Shown: positions 50,937 through 60,220 of the stretch, piece after piece
Layout: each line of letters opens with the position of its first letter
Numbering within the stretch: position 1 is the first letter of the stretch
Source of the DNA: Stappia stellulata DSM 5886
Lineage (GTDB): Bacteria; Pseudomonadota; Alphaproteobacteria; Rhizobiales; Stappiaceae
DNA: 64,000 bases
Direction: 5' to 3'
NCBI RefSeq assembly: GCF_000423705.1
Contig: NZ_KE384082.1
Coordinates: forward strand, 184,843 to 248,842
The notes under the pieces: model-generated
Databases searched by the model: none
Told to the model about the DNA's origin: nothing
Seen by the model: only the letters and a program-made list of their open reading frames with translations
Program-made: the position numbers and the translations under genes

Positions 50937-52409
50937 ATGGTCGCCCGCGTCATCGAAGTCGATCCGTTCGATCTCATCGTGTTCGGAGCAACGGGGGACC
51001 TTGCCCACCGCAAGCTTCTCCCCGCGCTCTATCACCGCGATCTCGACGGGCAGATCCCCGAGGACGCGCGGATCATCGCCTGCTCGCGCCGCGACATGAG
51101 CGACGAACAGTATCGCGCTTTCGCCGACGAGGCCGTGCGCGAACATGTCGACGACGTGGAAGCCCCCGCGCTGGAGCGGTTTCTCGCTCGGCTGAGCTAT
51201 CTCGCCGTCGATGCGGCGGGAACGCGCGGATGGCCGGAACTCGCCGAACGCCTGGAGGGTCGCGAAGACGTGGTGCGCGCCTTCTATCTGGCGGTCTCGC
51301 CGGATTTCTTCGGCACCATCTGCAAACGCATCGGCGAGCACGACCTGACCACGGATCTCGCGCGCGTCGTCATCGAAAAACCCATCGGCAAGGACGGCGC
51401 ATCGGCGCGCGCGCTCAATGCCGCCATCGGCGAGGTCTTTCGCGAGGACCAGATCTTCCGCATCGACCACTACCTCGGCAAGGAAACCGTCCAGAACCTG
51501 ATGGCCCTGCGCTTCGCCAACGCGCTGTTCGAGCCGCTGTGGAACGCCGCCCACATCGACCATGTCCAGATCACGGTTGCGGAATCGCTCGGCGTCGAGG
51601 GCCGCGCCGGCTACTACGACACCGCCGGCGCAATGCGCGACATGGTGCAGAACCACATTCTCCAGCTCTTGTGCCTAGTGGCGATGGAACCGCCGGAATC
51701 GATGGACGCGGATTCCGTTCGCGACGAAAAGCTCAAGGTCCTCAAGGCGCTGAAGCAAATGGACGCCGAGATGGCGAGCAAGGCGACCGTGCGCGGCCAG
51801 TATCGCGCGGGCGCGTCGGCCGGCGGCGCTGTGCGCGGCTACCTGGAGGAACTCGACGATCCGACCTCGCAGACGGAGACCTTCGTCGCGATCAAGGCCG
51901 AAATCGCCAACTGGCGATGGGCAAACGTGCCCTTCTACCTGCGCACCGGCAAGAGACTGGCGGCGCGGGTCTCGGAAATCGTGGTGCAGTTTCGTCCCAT
52001 TCCCCATTCCATATTCGAAACGGAAGCCGGCGCGATTTCCTCCAACCGCCTTGTGATCCGCCTGCAGCCCGACGAGGGCGTGCGCATGCAGATCATGATC
52101 AAGGACCCCGGCCCCGGCGGGATGCGACTCAGGCAAGTCCCACTCGACATGTCGTTTGCCACCGCCTTCAAGGTGCGCAATCCCGATGCCTACGAACGGC
52201 TGATCATGGATGTGATCCGGGGCAACCAGACGCTGTTCATGCGCCGCGACGAGGTCGAGGCGGCCTGGGCCTGGGTCGATCCGATCCTTGAGGACTGGGC
52301 AACCTTGAAAGACCTGCCGAAGGGCTACACATCCGGTACTTGGGGACCGTCGGCGGCAATTGCCCTGATCGAGCGCGACGGCCGCACCTGGTTCGAGGAC
52401 CTGATCTAG
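50937..52409 (+). CDS. zwf: glucose-6-phosphate 1-dehydrogenase
   Basis: Encodes 490 residues, the normal size. NAD(P) loop VFGATGDLAHRKLLPAL (about 15-31), active-site signature RIDHYLGKE (175-183) and the DHVQITVAESLGVEGRAGYYD block are intact. It oxidises glucose-6-phosphate to 6-phosphogluconolactone, producing NADPH. Ten bases after the kinase stop with AAAGGA before the ATG, so it is probably in the frc transcription unit, linking fructose uptake directly to Entner-Doudoroff entry. In rhizobia pgl normally follows zwf; here it is missing. Confidence 0.95.
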   Translation: MVARVIEVDPFDLIVFGATGDLAHRKLLPALYHRDLDGQIPEDARIIACSRRDMSDEQYRAFADEAVREHVDDVEAPALERFLARLSYLAVDAAGTRGWPELAERLEGREDVVRAFYLAVSPDFFGTICKRIGEHDLTTDLARVVIEKPIGKDGASARALNAAIGEVFREDQIFRIDHYLGKETVQNLMALRFANALFEPLWNAAHIDHVQITVAESLGVEGRAGYYDTAGAMRDMVQNHILQLLCLVAMEPPESMDADSVRDEKLKVLKALKQMDAEMASKATVRGQYRAGASAGGAVRGYLEELDDPTSQTETFVAIKAEIANWRWANVPFYLRTGKRLAARVSEIVVQFRPIPHSIFETEAGAISSNRLVIRLQPDEGVRMQIMIKDPGPGGMRLRQVPLDMSFATAFKVRNPDAYERLIMDVIRGNQTLFMRRDEVEAAWAWVDPILEDWATLKDLPKGYTSGTWGPSAAIALIERDGRTWFEDLI

Positions 52410-52449
52410 ACGGCGGGAACCGGCAGCCGGCTTAGCCGTTGAACCAGAA

Positions 52450-52465
52450 TTTAAATCGATTTAAA
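52450..52465. promoter_or_regulatory. perfect 16-bp palindrome upstream of edd, candidate LacI-type (PckR-like) operator
   Basis: TTTAAATCGATTTAAA is perfectly symmetric with a central CG, the layout of LacI-family operators, and lies in the 154-base zwf-edd gap, 99 bases before the edd start. In Sinorhizobium the LacI-type regulator PckR controls Entner-Doudoroff genes; assignment to a PckR homologue is inference. No regulator gene of that type is in the window. Confidence 0.65.
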
Positions 52466-52563
52466 CGTGAGGCCGATCGTTTGGGACGCCCAACCGGTTT
52501 CACCGACGCCGCCATTGTGTCCTCCCCGCATCGGCGGCCCGTGCCGAAAGGATGGAGCCAGCC

Positions 52564-54384
52564 ATGACCGTGCATTCCACCATTTCCGACGTGACCGCCC
52601 GCATCGAGGAGCGTAGCCGCGACAGCCGCGCGCGATATCTGGAGCGTATCCGCGCCGCCGGAGAGGCCGGACCGAAGCGCGGAACCCTGTCTTGCGGAAA
52701 CCTCGCGCATGGATTTGCCGCTTGCGGACTCACCGACAAGGAGCGGCTCGCCGGCGACGTGGTGGCGAACCTTGGCATCGTCACCTCCTACAATGACATG
52801 CTCTCCGCCCATCAGCCGTTCGAGCGCTTTCCCGAGTTGATCCGCGAAGCCGCGCGCGAGGCCGGCGCCGTGGCGCAGGTCGCCGGCGGCGTTCCGGCGA
52901 TGTGCGATGGCGTCACCCAGGGCCAGACCGGCATGGAGCTGTCGTTGTTCTCGCGCGACGTGATCGCCATGGCGGCCGCCGTCGGCCTGTCGCACCAGAT
53001 GTTCGACGCCGCCGTCTATCTCGGCATTTGCGACAAGATCGTGCCCGGCCTGATGATCGCGGCGCTTTCCTTCGGCCATCTGCCGGCGGTCTTCCTGCCG
53101 GCGGGGCCGATGCCCTCCGGCCTTCCCAACGACGAGAAGGCCAAGACCCGCCAGCTCTACGCGGAAGGCAAGATCGGCCGCGCGGAACTGCTGGAATCGG
53201 AAAGCAAGTCCTACCACAGCCCCGGCACCTGCACCTTCTACGGCACGGCCAATTCCAACCAGATGCTGATGGAAATCATGGGGCTGCACCTGCCCGGCGC
53301 CAGCTTCGTCAACCCCAACACCCCGCTGCGCGACGCGCTGACCCGCGAGGGCGCGAAACGCGCGCTGGCGCTGTCGGCACTCGGCAACAATTACACGCCC
53401 ATCGGCGAGATGATCGACGCGCGCGCCATCGTCAACGGCGTCGTCGGCTTGCATGCCACCGGCGGCTCCACAAACCACACCATGCACCTGGTGGCGATGG
53501 CCAATGCGGCCGGGATCAAGCTCACCTGGGGCGATATCTCCGACCTCTCCGATATCATCCCGCTGATCGCGCGCATCTATCCCAACGGGCTTGCCGACGT
53601 GAACCACTTCCAGGCGGCCGGCGGCATGGGCTATCTCATCGGCGAGCTCCTGTCGGAAGGGCTGCTGCACGAAGACGTCAAGACGGTCAATGGCACCGGG
53701 CTTTCCGGCTACGCCGTCGAAGCCAAACTTGCCGAAGACGGGACGGTCGTTTGGGAGCCGGCGGAAAAGACCAGCGCCGATCCCAAGGTTCTCTCCACCG
53801 TCAAGGAACCGTTCCAGCCGGATGGCGGACTGAAAATGCTCGACGGCAATCTCGGCCGCGCGGTCATCAAGGTATCGGCGGTCAAGCCGGAACGCCGGAC
53901 GATCGAAGCGCCGGCGCGCGTCTTCACCTCGCAAACAGCCGTGATCGAAGCCTTCAAGGCGGGCGAGCTCACCGAGGATTTCATCGCCGTGCTGCCGTTC
54001 CAGGGACCGCGCGCCTGCGGCATGCCGGAACTGCACCAGCTGACCCCGACGCTCGGCGTCCTTCAGGATCGCGGGCTCAAGGTGGCGCTTGTCACCGACG
54101 GGCGCATGTCGGGTGCGTCCGGCAAGGTGCCGGCGGCCATCCACGTCACGCCGGAGGCTGTCACCGGCGGCGCGATTGCGAAGGTGCGCGACGGCGATCT
54201 CCTGCGCATCGACGCCGCGACGGGGCGTCTTGAGGTGTTGATGGATACGGCGGACTTCGAAGCCCGGACACCGGCGACCGCCGATCTGTCCGACCACCGG
54301 CAAGGGGTCGGTCGCGACCTTTTCGCCGCCTTCCGCGCCGCAGCCGGCCCCGCCGACGAAGGCGCGCATGTCTTCGGCGCCTGA
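52564..54384 (+). CDS. edd: 6-phosphogluconate dehydratase
   Basis: A 606-residue IlvD/Edd-family dehydratase. Cluster ligand cysteines are seen in [20 protein letters not shown] and the [13 protein letters not shown] block; [14 protein letters not shown] and [22 protein letters not shown] are family signatures. It turns 6-phosphogluconate into KDPG using a [4Fe-4S] cluster. The ATG at 52564 follows GGAG by 7 bases; an in-frame ATG 12 bases earlier is less well placed. It starts the edd-eda unit downstream of the palindrome. Confidence 0.95.
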   Translation: MTVHSTISDVTARIEERSRDSRARYLERIRAAGEAGPKRGTLSCGNLAHGFAACGLTDKERLAGDVVANLGIVTSYNDMLSAHQPFERFPELIREAAREAGAVAQVAGGVPAMCDGVTQGQTGMELSLFSRDVIAMAAAVGLSHQMFDAAVYLGICDKIVPGLMIAALSFGHLPAVFLPAGPMPSGLPNDEKAKTRQLYAEGKIGRAELLESESKSYHSPGTCTFYGTANSNQMLMEIMGLHLPGASFVNPNTPLRDALTREGAKRALALSALGNNYTPIGEMIDARAIVNGVVGLHATGGSTNHTMHLVAMANAAGIKLTWGDISDLSDIIPLIARIYPNGLADVNHFQAAGGMGYLIGELLSEGLLHEDVKTVNGTGLSGYAVEAKLAEDGTVVWEPAEKTSADPKVLSTVKEPFQPDGGLKMLDGNLGRAVIKVSAVKPERRTIEAPARVFTSQTAVIEAFKAGELTEDFIAVLPFQGPRACGMPELHQLTPTLGVLQDRGLKVALVTDGRMSGASGKVPAAIHVTPEAVTGGAIAKVRDGDLLRIDAATGRLEVLMDTADFEARTPATADLSDHRQGVGRDLFAAFRAAAGPADEGAHVFGA

Positions 54385-54395
54385 CGCGCCTTTTT
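54376..54395 (+). terminator. small hairpin with T-run overlapping the edd stop
   Basis: GGCGC (54376-54380), loop CTGAC containing the edd stop, GCGCC (54386-54390), then five T. The 5-bp stem is short, so it is at best a weak attenuating terminator between edd and eda. Confidence 0.4.
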
Positions 54396-54411
54396 CACCC
54401 CGGAGCCGAAC

Positions 54412-55047
54412 ATGACGCAAGACACCGCCAAGCTCGACACAGTGATGCAGGCCGCCCCCGTGATCCCTGTGCTGGTCGTGGAGGATCCCGCAAAGGCCGT
54501 TCCGATGGCAAAGGCGCTGGTGCGCGGCGGGTTGCCGGCGATCGAGATCACCCTGCGCACACCCAAGGCGCTTGAGGCGATCCGCGCCGTCGCGGCCGAA
54601 GTCGAGGGCGCCATCGTCGGCGCCGGCACCGTGCTGGACGCCGCGCAATATGAGGCGGCCGTCGCGGCCGGGTCCCGCTTCGTCGTCTCACCCGGCGCGA
54701 CCGACCGGCTGCTCGCCGCCGCGGCCGATCACGATGTGCCCCTGCTGCCGGGCGCGTCCACCGCGTCGGAAGTGATGCGCCTGCTCGAAGCCGGCTATTC
54801 GCGGCTGAAGCTCTTTCCCGCCGAAGCGGTCGGCGGCATCGCGCTGCTGAAATCCCTCGGGGCGCCGCTGCCGACGGCAAAATTCTGCCCGACCGGCGGC
54901 ATCACGCTGAAAAGCGCGCCCGACTATCTGGCCCTGTCCAATGTCACCTGCGTCGGCGGCTCCTGGATCGCGGACGCCAAGGCCATCGCGGAGGAGGACT
55001 GGGAGGGAATCGAGCGCCGCGCCCGCGAGGCGGCCCGCCTCGCCTGA
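54412..55047 (+). CDS. eda: KDPG/KHG aldolase
   Basis: A 211-residue class I aldolase. Catalytic E45 and R49 in IEITLRT, and the Schiff-base K133 in SRLKLFPAEAVGG, with VGAGTVLDAAQ, VSPGATDRLL and CPTGGITL completing the barrel. It splits 2-keto-3-deoxy-6-phosphogluconate into pyruvate and glyceraldehyde-3-phosphate, the last step of the pathway laid out in this locus. 27 bases after edd, with CGGAG before the ATG. Confidence 0.95.
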   Translation: MTQDTAKLDTVMQAAPVIPVLVVEDPAKAVPMAKALVRGGLPAIEITLRTPKALEAIRAVAAEVEGAIVGAGTVLDAAQYEAAVAAGSRFVVSPGATDRLLAAAADHDVPLLPGASTASEVMRLLEAGYSRLKLFPAEAVGGIALLKSLGAPLPTAKFCPTGGITLKSAPDYLALSNVTCVGGSWIADAKAIAEEDWEGIERRAREAARLA

Positions 55048-55165
55048 GTGTTCCTGTCGGGCGCATCGGAAAAATCCGCCGCGCCCGCTCACGGCATCTT
55101 GTGCAAACCTCCGAGCCGTCCCATCTGCCCTGAGCCGCGGGCGCTCATGCTCGCGCCCATCAAAG

Positions 55166-55474
55166 ATGACGGCCATGTCAGGCTCGGTTTCCGGCGCAGA
55201 ACCGGCGGTTTCCGCCACCGCCGAACGCCCCCGTCCCGGGGCTGCGTTCTACCTTGTTTTCATATCCGCGGTCGTGCTGTTTACCGCCGAAATATGGATT
55301 TCCGTACTCGGGGTGCTTTGGGCGCTCGCCGGCTTCCTGTCGCTCGGCCCGGCCGGCACGGCGATTGTCGCCGTCCTGATCGTGCCCGGCGCGGCTTTTG
55401 TCACCTGGAAACTCGCCGTGATGGCGCTGGAAAGCGAGCGCGACCTCCTCGTGCCCCCTCTCGAAGACGCGTGA
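55166..55474 (+). CDS. small membrane protein, hypothetical
   Basis: Encodes 102 residues. Two hydrophobic segments (AAFYLVFISAVVLFTAEIWISVLGVLWALAG by parts, and GTAIVAVLIVPGAAFVTWKLAVMAL) follow a polar N-terminus; the end ESERDLLVPPLEDA is acidic. I recognise no family. An alternative start is ATG 55175. Its TGA overlaps a GTG that begins the antiporter remnant, so the two may be translated together. It lies 118 bases after eda, so it could be read from the same promoter. Confidence 0.6.
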   Translation: MTAMSGSVSGAEPAVSATAERPRPGAAFYLVFISAVVLFTAEIWISVLGVLWALAGFLSLGPAGTAIVAVLIVPGAAFVTWKLAVMALESERDLLVPPLEDA

Positions 55475-55695
55475 TCGGCTCCAACACGTTCAACATTCTG
55501 GGCATTCTCGGGGTCACGGCGATGCTGGCGCCGATTCCCGTTGCCGCCGAAATTGTCGCATTCGATATACCGGTCATGCTGATCGCGTCGGTCGGGCTGG
55601 CCGCACTCTTGTTGTCGATGCGCAAGATGCCCCGCATCGCCGGTCTGGCACGCCTCGTCGCATATGGCTGGTATTTCGCCGCTTTGCTGGCCTAG
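55471..55695 (+). pseudogene. C-terminal remnant of a Na+/Ca2+ antiporter (YrbG/CaCA family)
   Basis: A 74-residue frame starting VIGSNTFNILGILGVTAMLAPIPV, the alpha-2 repeat G-S-N-x-F-N-I-L-G region of CaCA-family antiporters, followed by the last helices (FDIPVMLIASVGLAALLLSM, ARLVAYGWYFAALLA). A complete protein is about 310-360 residues with both alpha repeats; everything before alpha-2 is missing, so no transport activity is expected. It begins at a GTG overlapping the previous stop, which may be chance. Probably a deletion relic. Confidence 0.7.
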
Positions 55696-55740
55696 GGTCG
55701 CCTGACGGCAGAGACTTTACGCTCGGGAGGAGATCACGGA

Positions 55741-57381
55741 ATGACGCAGCCTGACATGCCCCAGGACCTGAAACATCGGGCCGCGGACTTGCTGGAAAAG
55801 GGGTTGCGCGGGATTTTCGACGACGACCCCGACCGCTTCAACAGGCTTTCCGTCACGCTGGACGACCTGCTCATCGACTTTTCCAAGATGCACTGGGACC
55901 AAACGGCCATCGCATCCCTTGCAGACTTTGCACGCGCACGCGGACTGGAAAGCCGTCGCGATGCGATGTTTGCCGGAGAGGCGATCAACGAGACGGAAGG
56001 CCGCGCCGTGCTGCATGTGGCGCTGCGCAATCGCGGCGACATGCCAATGCCGGTCGACGGTCACGACGTCATGCCCGAGGTGCGCGAGACGCTTGCGCGC
56101 GCGGAAGCCTTTGCCGATGGCGTGCGTTCCGGAACGCTTGTCGGCAGCTCCGGCAAGACGATTCTCGATGTCGTCAACATCGGCATTGGCGGATCGGATC
56201 TCGGGCCGGCCATGGTTACGCAGGCGCTCTCGCCCTATGCGGGCGGGCCGCGCCTGCATTTCGTCTCCAACGTCGACGGCGCGCATATCGCCGATACGCT
56301 TGCCGGGCTCGACCCCGCCCGCACGCTGGTCATCGTCGCCTCCAAGACCTTCACGACCACCGAGACCATGACCAACGCCCGCACGGCCCGCCGCTGGATC
56401 GTCGAGCGCCTCGGAGAAGAAGCGGTGTCTGCGCATTTCGCCGCCGTCTCCACCGCGCTCGACAAGGTCGCAGCCTTCGGCATCGAGGAAGGCCGGGTGT
56501 TCGGTTTCTGGGACTGGGTCGGCGGACGCTACTCGGTCTGGTCGGCCATCGGTCTGCCGGTGATGATCGCCATAGGCGCGGAGGAATTCGGACATTTCCT
56601 CGACGGGGCGCACGCCATGGACACGCATTTCCGCACGGCCCCGCTGGAAAAGAACCTGCCCGTCCTGATGGGCCTTGCCGGCATCTGGCATCGCAACCTG
56701 TGCGGCTTTCCCGCTCGCGCCGTCCTGCCCTACGACCAGCGGCTTGCCCGCCTTCCCGCCTATTTGCAACAGCTCGACATGGAATCGAACGGCAAGCGCG
56801 TCACGCTGTCGGGCGACCCGGTCGCGGAAAAAACCGGACCGCTGGTCTGGGGGGAACCGGGCACCAACGGGCAGCACGCCTTCTACCAGCTGCTGCACCA
56901 GGGCACCGACGTCATCCCGTGCGAGTTCATTGTCGCGACCCGCGGCCACGAACCAGACCTTGCCGATCATCATGCGCTGCTCATCGCCAATTGCCTTGCG
57001 CAATCGGAAGCCTTGATGAAAGGACAGACGCGTCAGGAGGCAGAGGCCGTCCTTCTCGCACAGGGCGCAAGCGCGGCGGAGGCGCGCCGCCTCGCCCCCC
57101 ACAAGGTGTTTCCGGGGAACAAACCCTCCATCACGCTCGTTTACGACAAGCTGACCCCAAGTGCGCTCGGCCGGCTGGTCGCGCTCTATGAGCACCGCGT
57201 CTTCGTCGAGGGCGTTCTCTGGGGGATCAATTCCTTCGACCAATGGGGAGTCGAGCTTGGAAAGACGCTTGCCTCCGAATTGTTGCCCATGGTCGAAGGC
57301 CGCGACCCGATCACCGGCCGCGACCCGTCCACGGAGGGACTGCTGAAGAGGATGGAAGAGTCGCGAATTCCACGAGACTGA
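55741..57381 (+). CDS. pgi: glucose-6-phosphate isomerase
   Basis: A 546-residue isomerase of normal size. [19 protein letters not shown] (sugar-phosphate loop, about 142-160), the catalytic Glu region [13 protein letters not shown], and the second PGI signature [19 protein letters not shown] near the C-terminus are all intact. It interconverts fructose-6-phosphate and glucose-6-phosphate, the step needed to pass fructose carbon from FrcK to Zwf. GGGAGGAG precedes the ATG by 9 bases. It is probably transcribed separately from edd-eda, since 46 bases and relics precede it. Confidence 0.95.
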   Translation: MTQPDMPQDLKHRAADLLEKGLRGIFDDDPDRFNRLSVTLDDLLIDFSKMHWDQTAIASLADFARARGLESRRDAMFAGEAINETEGRAVLHVALRNRGDMPMPVDGHDVMPEVRETLARAEAFADGVRSGTLVGSSGKTILDVVNIGIGGSDLGPAMVTQALSPYAGGPRLHFVSNVDGAHIADTLAGLDPARTLVIVASKTFTTTETMTNARTARRWIVERLGEEAVSAHFAAVSTALDKVAAFGIEEGRVFGFWDWVGGRYSVWSAIGLPVMIAIGAEEFGHFLDGAHAMDTHFRTAPLEKNLPVLMGLAGIWHRNLCGFPARAVLPYDQRLARLPAYLQQLDMESNGKRVTLSGDPVAEKTGPLVWGEPGTNGQHAFYQLLHQGTDVIPCEFIVATRGHEPDLADHHALLIANCLAQSEALMKGQTRQEAEAVLLAQGASAAEARRLAPHKVFPGNKPSITLVYDKLTPSALGRLVALYEHRVFVEGVLWGINSFDQWGVELGKTLASELLPMVEGRDPITGRDPSTEGLLKRMEESRIPRD

Positions 57382-57538
57382 ATGGGCGTGTACAGCCCTG
57401 ATCACAGCCTCGCCACTTGGCCGGCCTAGACTGGAAGCGGTTTTGATGGTGTGATGCACAGATGGAGGCAAGACCGTCTACCACTGTCGCATCTAACCTC
57501 GGCCAAGCAACGGTAGGCACGAATTGAGGAGCGAACAA

Positions 57539-57808
57539 ATGCTGAAGATTGTACTGGTAAGCGCATCGGCACTTCTGCTGGTTGCCTGTCAATCCGACAG
57601 CCAGCGCGACCGGACCCTTGTCGGTGGCGGACTTGGTGCCGCAACAGGCGCGGCCGTGGGCGCGGCCGCGACAGGCGATGTCGGCGGCGCGCTCGTCGGC
57701 GGTGCGATCGGCGGTGTCGGTGGCGCCATGGTCGGGTCGGCAACGACTCCGAAGAATTGCATTGCGCGCGACCGTTACGGCCGCCGTGTCCGGGTTGCCT
57801 GCCCGTAA
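57539..57808 (+). CDS. glycine-zipper small lipoprotein (copy 1)
   Basis: An 89-residue lipoprotein. The signal peptide MLKIVLVSASALLLVAC ends in the lipobox L-V-A-C (Cys17), followed by QSDSQRDRTLVGGGLGAATGAA, then a Gly/Ala-rich zipper with G-x3-G repeats and a basic, Cys-containing tail (PKNCIARDRYGRRVRVACP). The two Cys in the tail may form a disulphide. GAGGAG lies 7 bases before the ATG. Glycine-zipper lipoproteins of this type sit in the outer membrane; function unknown. It has a tandem paralogue 97 bases downstream. Confidence 0.85.
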   Translation: MLKIVLVSASALLLVACQSDSQRDRTLVGGGLGAATGAAVGAAATGDVGGALVGGAIGGVGGAMVGSATTPKNCIARDRYGRRVRVACP

Positions 57809-57905
57809 CAGGCTTGACGCCGGGGTGGCTGACTTTTAACGGCCATATCGGTATATAGATGATCGAAGTGTCCGCGTGGGCGGCATTCTCTTGGAGTGTG
57901 TTTGA

Positions 57906-58175
57906 ATGAAGAAAGTCGTTCTCGTCTCGGCAACTGCGCTGCTTCTGGCAGCCTGCCAATCGGACAGCCAGCGTGACCGGACTCTGGTCGGCGGTGGCCT
58001 CGGGGCCGCCACCGGCGCGGCCATCGGCGCGGCAACAGGCGGAGGCGTCGGTGCAGCGCTTGCCGGCGCAGCCATCGGCGGTGTCGGCGGCGGTGTCATC
58101 GGCGCGGCAAGCACGCCGAAGAATTGCGTCGCGACCGACCGCTACGGCCGTCGTTACCGGGTTGTCTGCCCGTAA
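57906..58175 (+). CDS. glycine-zipper small lipoprotein (copy 2)
   Basis: An 89-residue paralogue of the preceding gene: lipobox L-A-A-C (Cys17), an identical QSDSQRDRTLVGGGLGAATGAA stretch, a slightly different Gly/Ala zipper (ATGGGVGAALAGAAIGGVGGG) and the same tail with PKNC...DRYGRR and a final V-C-P. The intergenic DNA before it (about 57,835-57,905) is AT-richer and could contain its own promoter. Ends before a strong terminator. Tandem duplication with conserved ends and a drifting middle suggests both copies are kept for use. Confidence 0.85.
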   Translation: MKKVVLVSATALLLAACQSDSQRDRTLVGGGLGAATGAAIGAATGGGVGAALAGAAIGGVGGGVIGAASTPKNCVATDRYGRRYRVVCP

Positions 58176-58234
58176 GGCCCTCCGGGATCGCGTCCGGCCA
58201 CGAGCTGGCCCCCGGCGCAACAATAATGAAGAAA

Positions 58235-58265
58235 AGCCCGACCGGGATCTCCGGCCGGGCTTTTT
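58235..58265 (+). terminator. Rho-independent terminator after the lipoprotein pair
   Basis: AGCCCGACCGG (58235-58245), loop GATCT, CCGGCCGGGCT (58251-58261) with one mismatch, followed by a T-run. It closes the glycine-zipper gene pair and faces the convergent ald gene. Confidence 0.9.
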
Positions 58266-58314
58266 GTTTTCTGTCGCCGCCTCCACCAGGCGGCGCACGC
58301 CAATCCGGCCCTCG

Positions 58315-59448
58315 TCAGGCCGCGGCGGCAACCTCCGCCAAGGCGTCCTGCGGGCTGACATAATCGTAGCCGAGCGCGTCGGCCACGGCCTTGACGGTGA
58401 CCCGACCCGCGTGAACGTTCAGTCCGTTCAAGAGATGCGGATTATCGCTCAGGGCCTTTTTGTAGCCGTTGTTGGCAAGCGCCAGCGTGAAGGGCAGCGT
58501 CGCATTGTTGAGCGCGTGGGCGGAGGTCTTCGGCACCGCGCCCGGCATGTTGGCGACGCAATAATGCACGACCTCGTCGACGACATAGGTCGGCTCGGCG
58601 TGGGTTGTCGCGTGGGAGGTCTCGAAGCACCCCCCCTGATCGATGGCAACATCCACCAGCACCGAGCCCGCCTTCATCCGGCGAACATGATCGGCGGTAA
58701 CCAGCTTGGGGGCGGCAGCCCCGGCGACGAGCACCGCGCCGATCACCAGATCGGCGTCGAGCACATATTCCTCGACCGCCGCACGCGTTGAATAGACGGT
58801 GCGCAGCGCCGCGCCGAAGCGTGACGACAGCGACCCGAGCACGTCGATGGACCGGTCGAGGACCGTCACGTCGGCGCCAAGGCCCAGCGCCATGGTGATG
58901 GCATGCGCGCCAACGACACCGCCGCCGATGACGACAACCTTCGCCGGTGCAACGCCGGGAACGCCGCCAAGAAGCATGCCCGCGCCGCCATGGGCCCGCT
59001 CGAGCGCCGTAGCCCCCGCCTGCACCGAAAGTCGGCCGGCAACCTGTGACATCGGCGCCAGAAGCGGCAACCCGCCGCGCCCGTCGGTCACGGTCTCATA
59101 GGCGATGCAGGTCGCGCCCGACTTGACGAGGTCCGCCGTCTGGGCGGCGTCGGGGGCAAGATGGAGATAGGTGAAGAGAATATGGTCGGGACGCAGCATG
59201 GCGCGCTCGACGGCCTGCGGCTCCTTGACCTTGACGATCATCTGCGCGGCCTCGAACACCTCCGCCGCGGTCGCCAGAATGCGCGCACCTGCGGTCTGAT
59301 AGACCTCGTCTCCCGCACCGATGCCCGCTCCCGCCTGGGTCTCGATGACGACGTCATGTCCGTTCGCGACAAGCTCGCGCACGCTCTCGGGCGTCAGCCC
59401 GACGCGATACTCGTGATTCTTGATTTCCTTTGGAACACCGATGCGCAT
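58315..59448 (-). CDS. ald: alanine dehydrogenase
   Basis: A 377-residue enzyme, close to the typical 371. [20 protein letters not shown] at the N-terminus, catalytic K75 (VKVKEP) and H96 (LHLAPD), NAD loop [13 protein letters not shown], and [18 protein letters not shown]. It interconverts L-alanine and pyruvate/ammonia with NAD. Divergent from an Lrp-type gene with about 160 bases between them, the standard ald/aldR layout, so alanine-dependent activation by that Lrp protein is likely. Confidence 0.95.
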   Translation of the reverse strand: MRIGVPKEIKNHEYRVGLTPESVRELVANGHDVVIETQAGAGIGAGDEVYQTAGARILATAAEVFEAAQMIVKVKEPQAVERAMLRPDHILFTYLHLAPDAAQTADLVKSGATCIAYETVTDGRGGLPLLAPMSQVAGRLSVQAGATALERAHGGAGMLLGGVPGVAPAKVVVIGGGVVGAHAITMALGLGADVTVLDRSIDVLGSLSSRFGAALRTVYSTRAAVEEYVLDADLVIGAVLVAGAAAPKLVTADHVRRMKAGSVLVDVAIDQGGCFETSHATTHAEPTYVVDEVVHYCVANMPGAVPKTSAHALNNATLPFTLALANNGYKKALSDNPHLLNGLNVHAGRVTVKAVADALGYDYVSPQDALAEVAAAA

Positions 59449-59528
59449 GTTGGTCTCCTCCTACCAAATGTCAAAACACTCCCATGCCCTAAAGGATAGG
59501 CCGTGTTTCACCGAATGTGCTTGCGAAC

Positions 59529-59565
59529 TTGACAGATTTTGCGGATTTGACGCAATTTTGACGCA
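59529..59565. promoter_or_regulatory. repeated TTGAC motifs in the ald/lrp divergent region
   Basis: TTGAC occurs at 59529, 59547 and 59558. The last two belong to an exact direct repeat TTTGACGCA (59546-59554 and 59557-59565) with 11-base spacing, one helical turn apart. Phased short repeats of this sort are typical of Lrp-family binding regions, and one may double as a -35 box. Confidence 0.5.
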
Positions 59566-59609
59566 TATTCCCCTTGGTCAATGAAATTATATGCGGTGGA
59601 GACTTGAGC

Positions 59610-60107
59610 ATGCCTTTCGACCGAATCGACCGGCACATCCTGACGCGCCTGCAGAGCGACGGACGCATCGCCAACAGTGAGCTGGCCGATGCCGTCGGCC
59701 TGTCCCCCTCCGCTTGCCTTCGCCGGGTCAGGGCTCTGGAAGAGGCTGGCGTTATCGAACGCTATGTGGCGCTTCTCAATCAGGACCGGATCGGCCGGCG
59801 AATGGACATTTTCGTCGAGATCTCGCTGAACTCGCAGTCGAACGAGGTTCTCACCGCCTTCGAGCAGGCGGTCGCGCAATCCCCGGAAATCATGGAGTGC
59901 TATCTGATGGCTGGCGATGCGGACTACATGCTGCGCATCGCGGCGGCCGACCCGACGCATTTCGAGCACATCCACCGCGACCATCTCGCCCGGCTTCCCG
60001 GCGTGTCGCGGATGCGCTCCTCCTTCGCAATCCGCACCATCGCCAAAAGCACCGCCTTTTCGCTGTCACCCGCGCCCCGCGAAAGCGCACCCGCGCCCCG
60101 GACTTAG
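59610..60107 (+). CDS. Lrp/AsnC-family regulator, probably of ald
   Basis: Encodes 165 residues. The N-terminal HTH (RIDRHILTRLQSDGRIANSELADAVGLSPSACLRRVRALEEAG by parts, about 4-48) is followed by the RAM ligand domain (FVEISLNSQSNEVLTAFEQAV, VMECYLMAGDADYMLRIAA-like, RSSFAIRTIAKST). It has a Pro/Ala-rich tail after the domain (SPAPRESAPAPRT). GGAG lies about 9 bases before the ATG. Its divergent pairing with ald identifies it as an AldR-like sensor of alanine, by context. Confidence 0.9.
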   Translation: MPFDRIDRHILTRLQSDGRIANSELADAVGLSPSACLRRVRALEEAGVIERYVALLNQDRIGRRMDIFVEISLNSQSNEVLTAFEQAVAQSPEIMECYLMAGDADYMLRIAAADPTHFEHIHRDHLARLPGVSRMRSSFAIRTIAKSTAFSLSPAPRESAPAPRT

Positions 60108-60220
60108 TGCGACCTGCCAAAAGTCACGGTGACGCCCGTCATCGCTGACCGGTGGGAAATCAGGAGTATTGCTGATAGGATAGGTAAAACAGACATTGTG
60201 CACCTTGAAGATTCGGCAAA

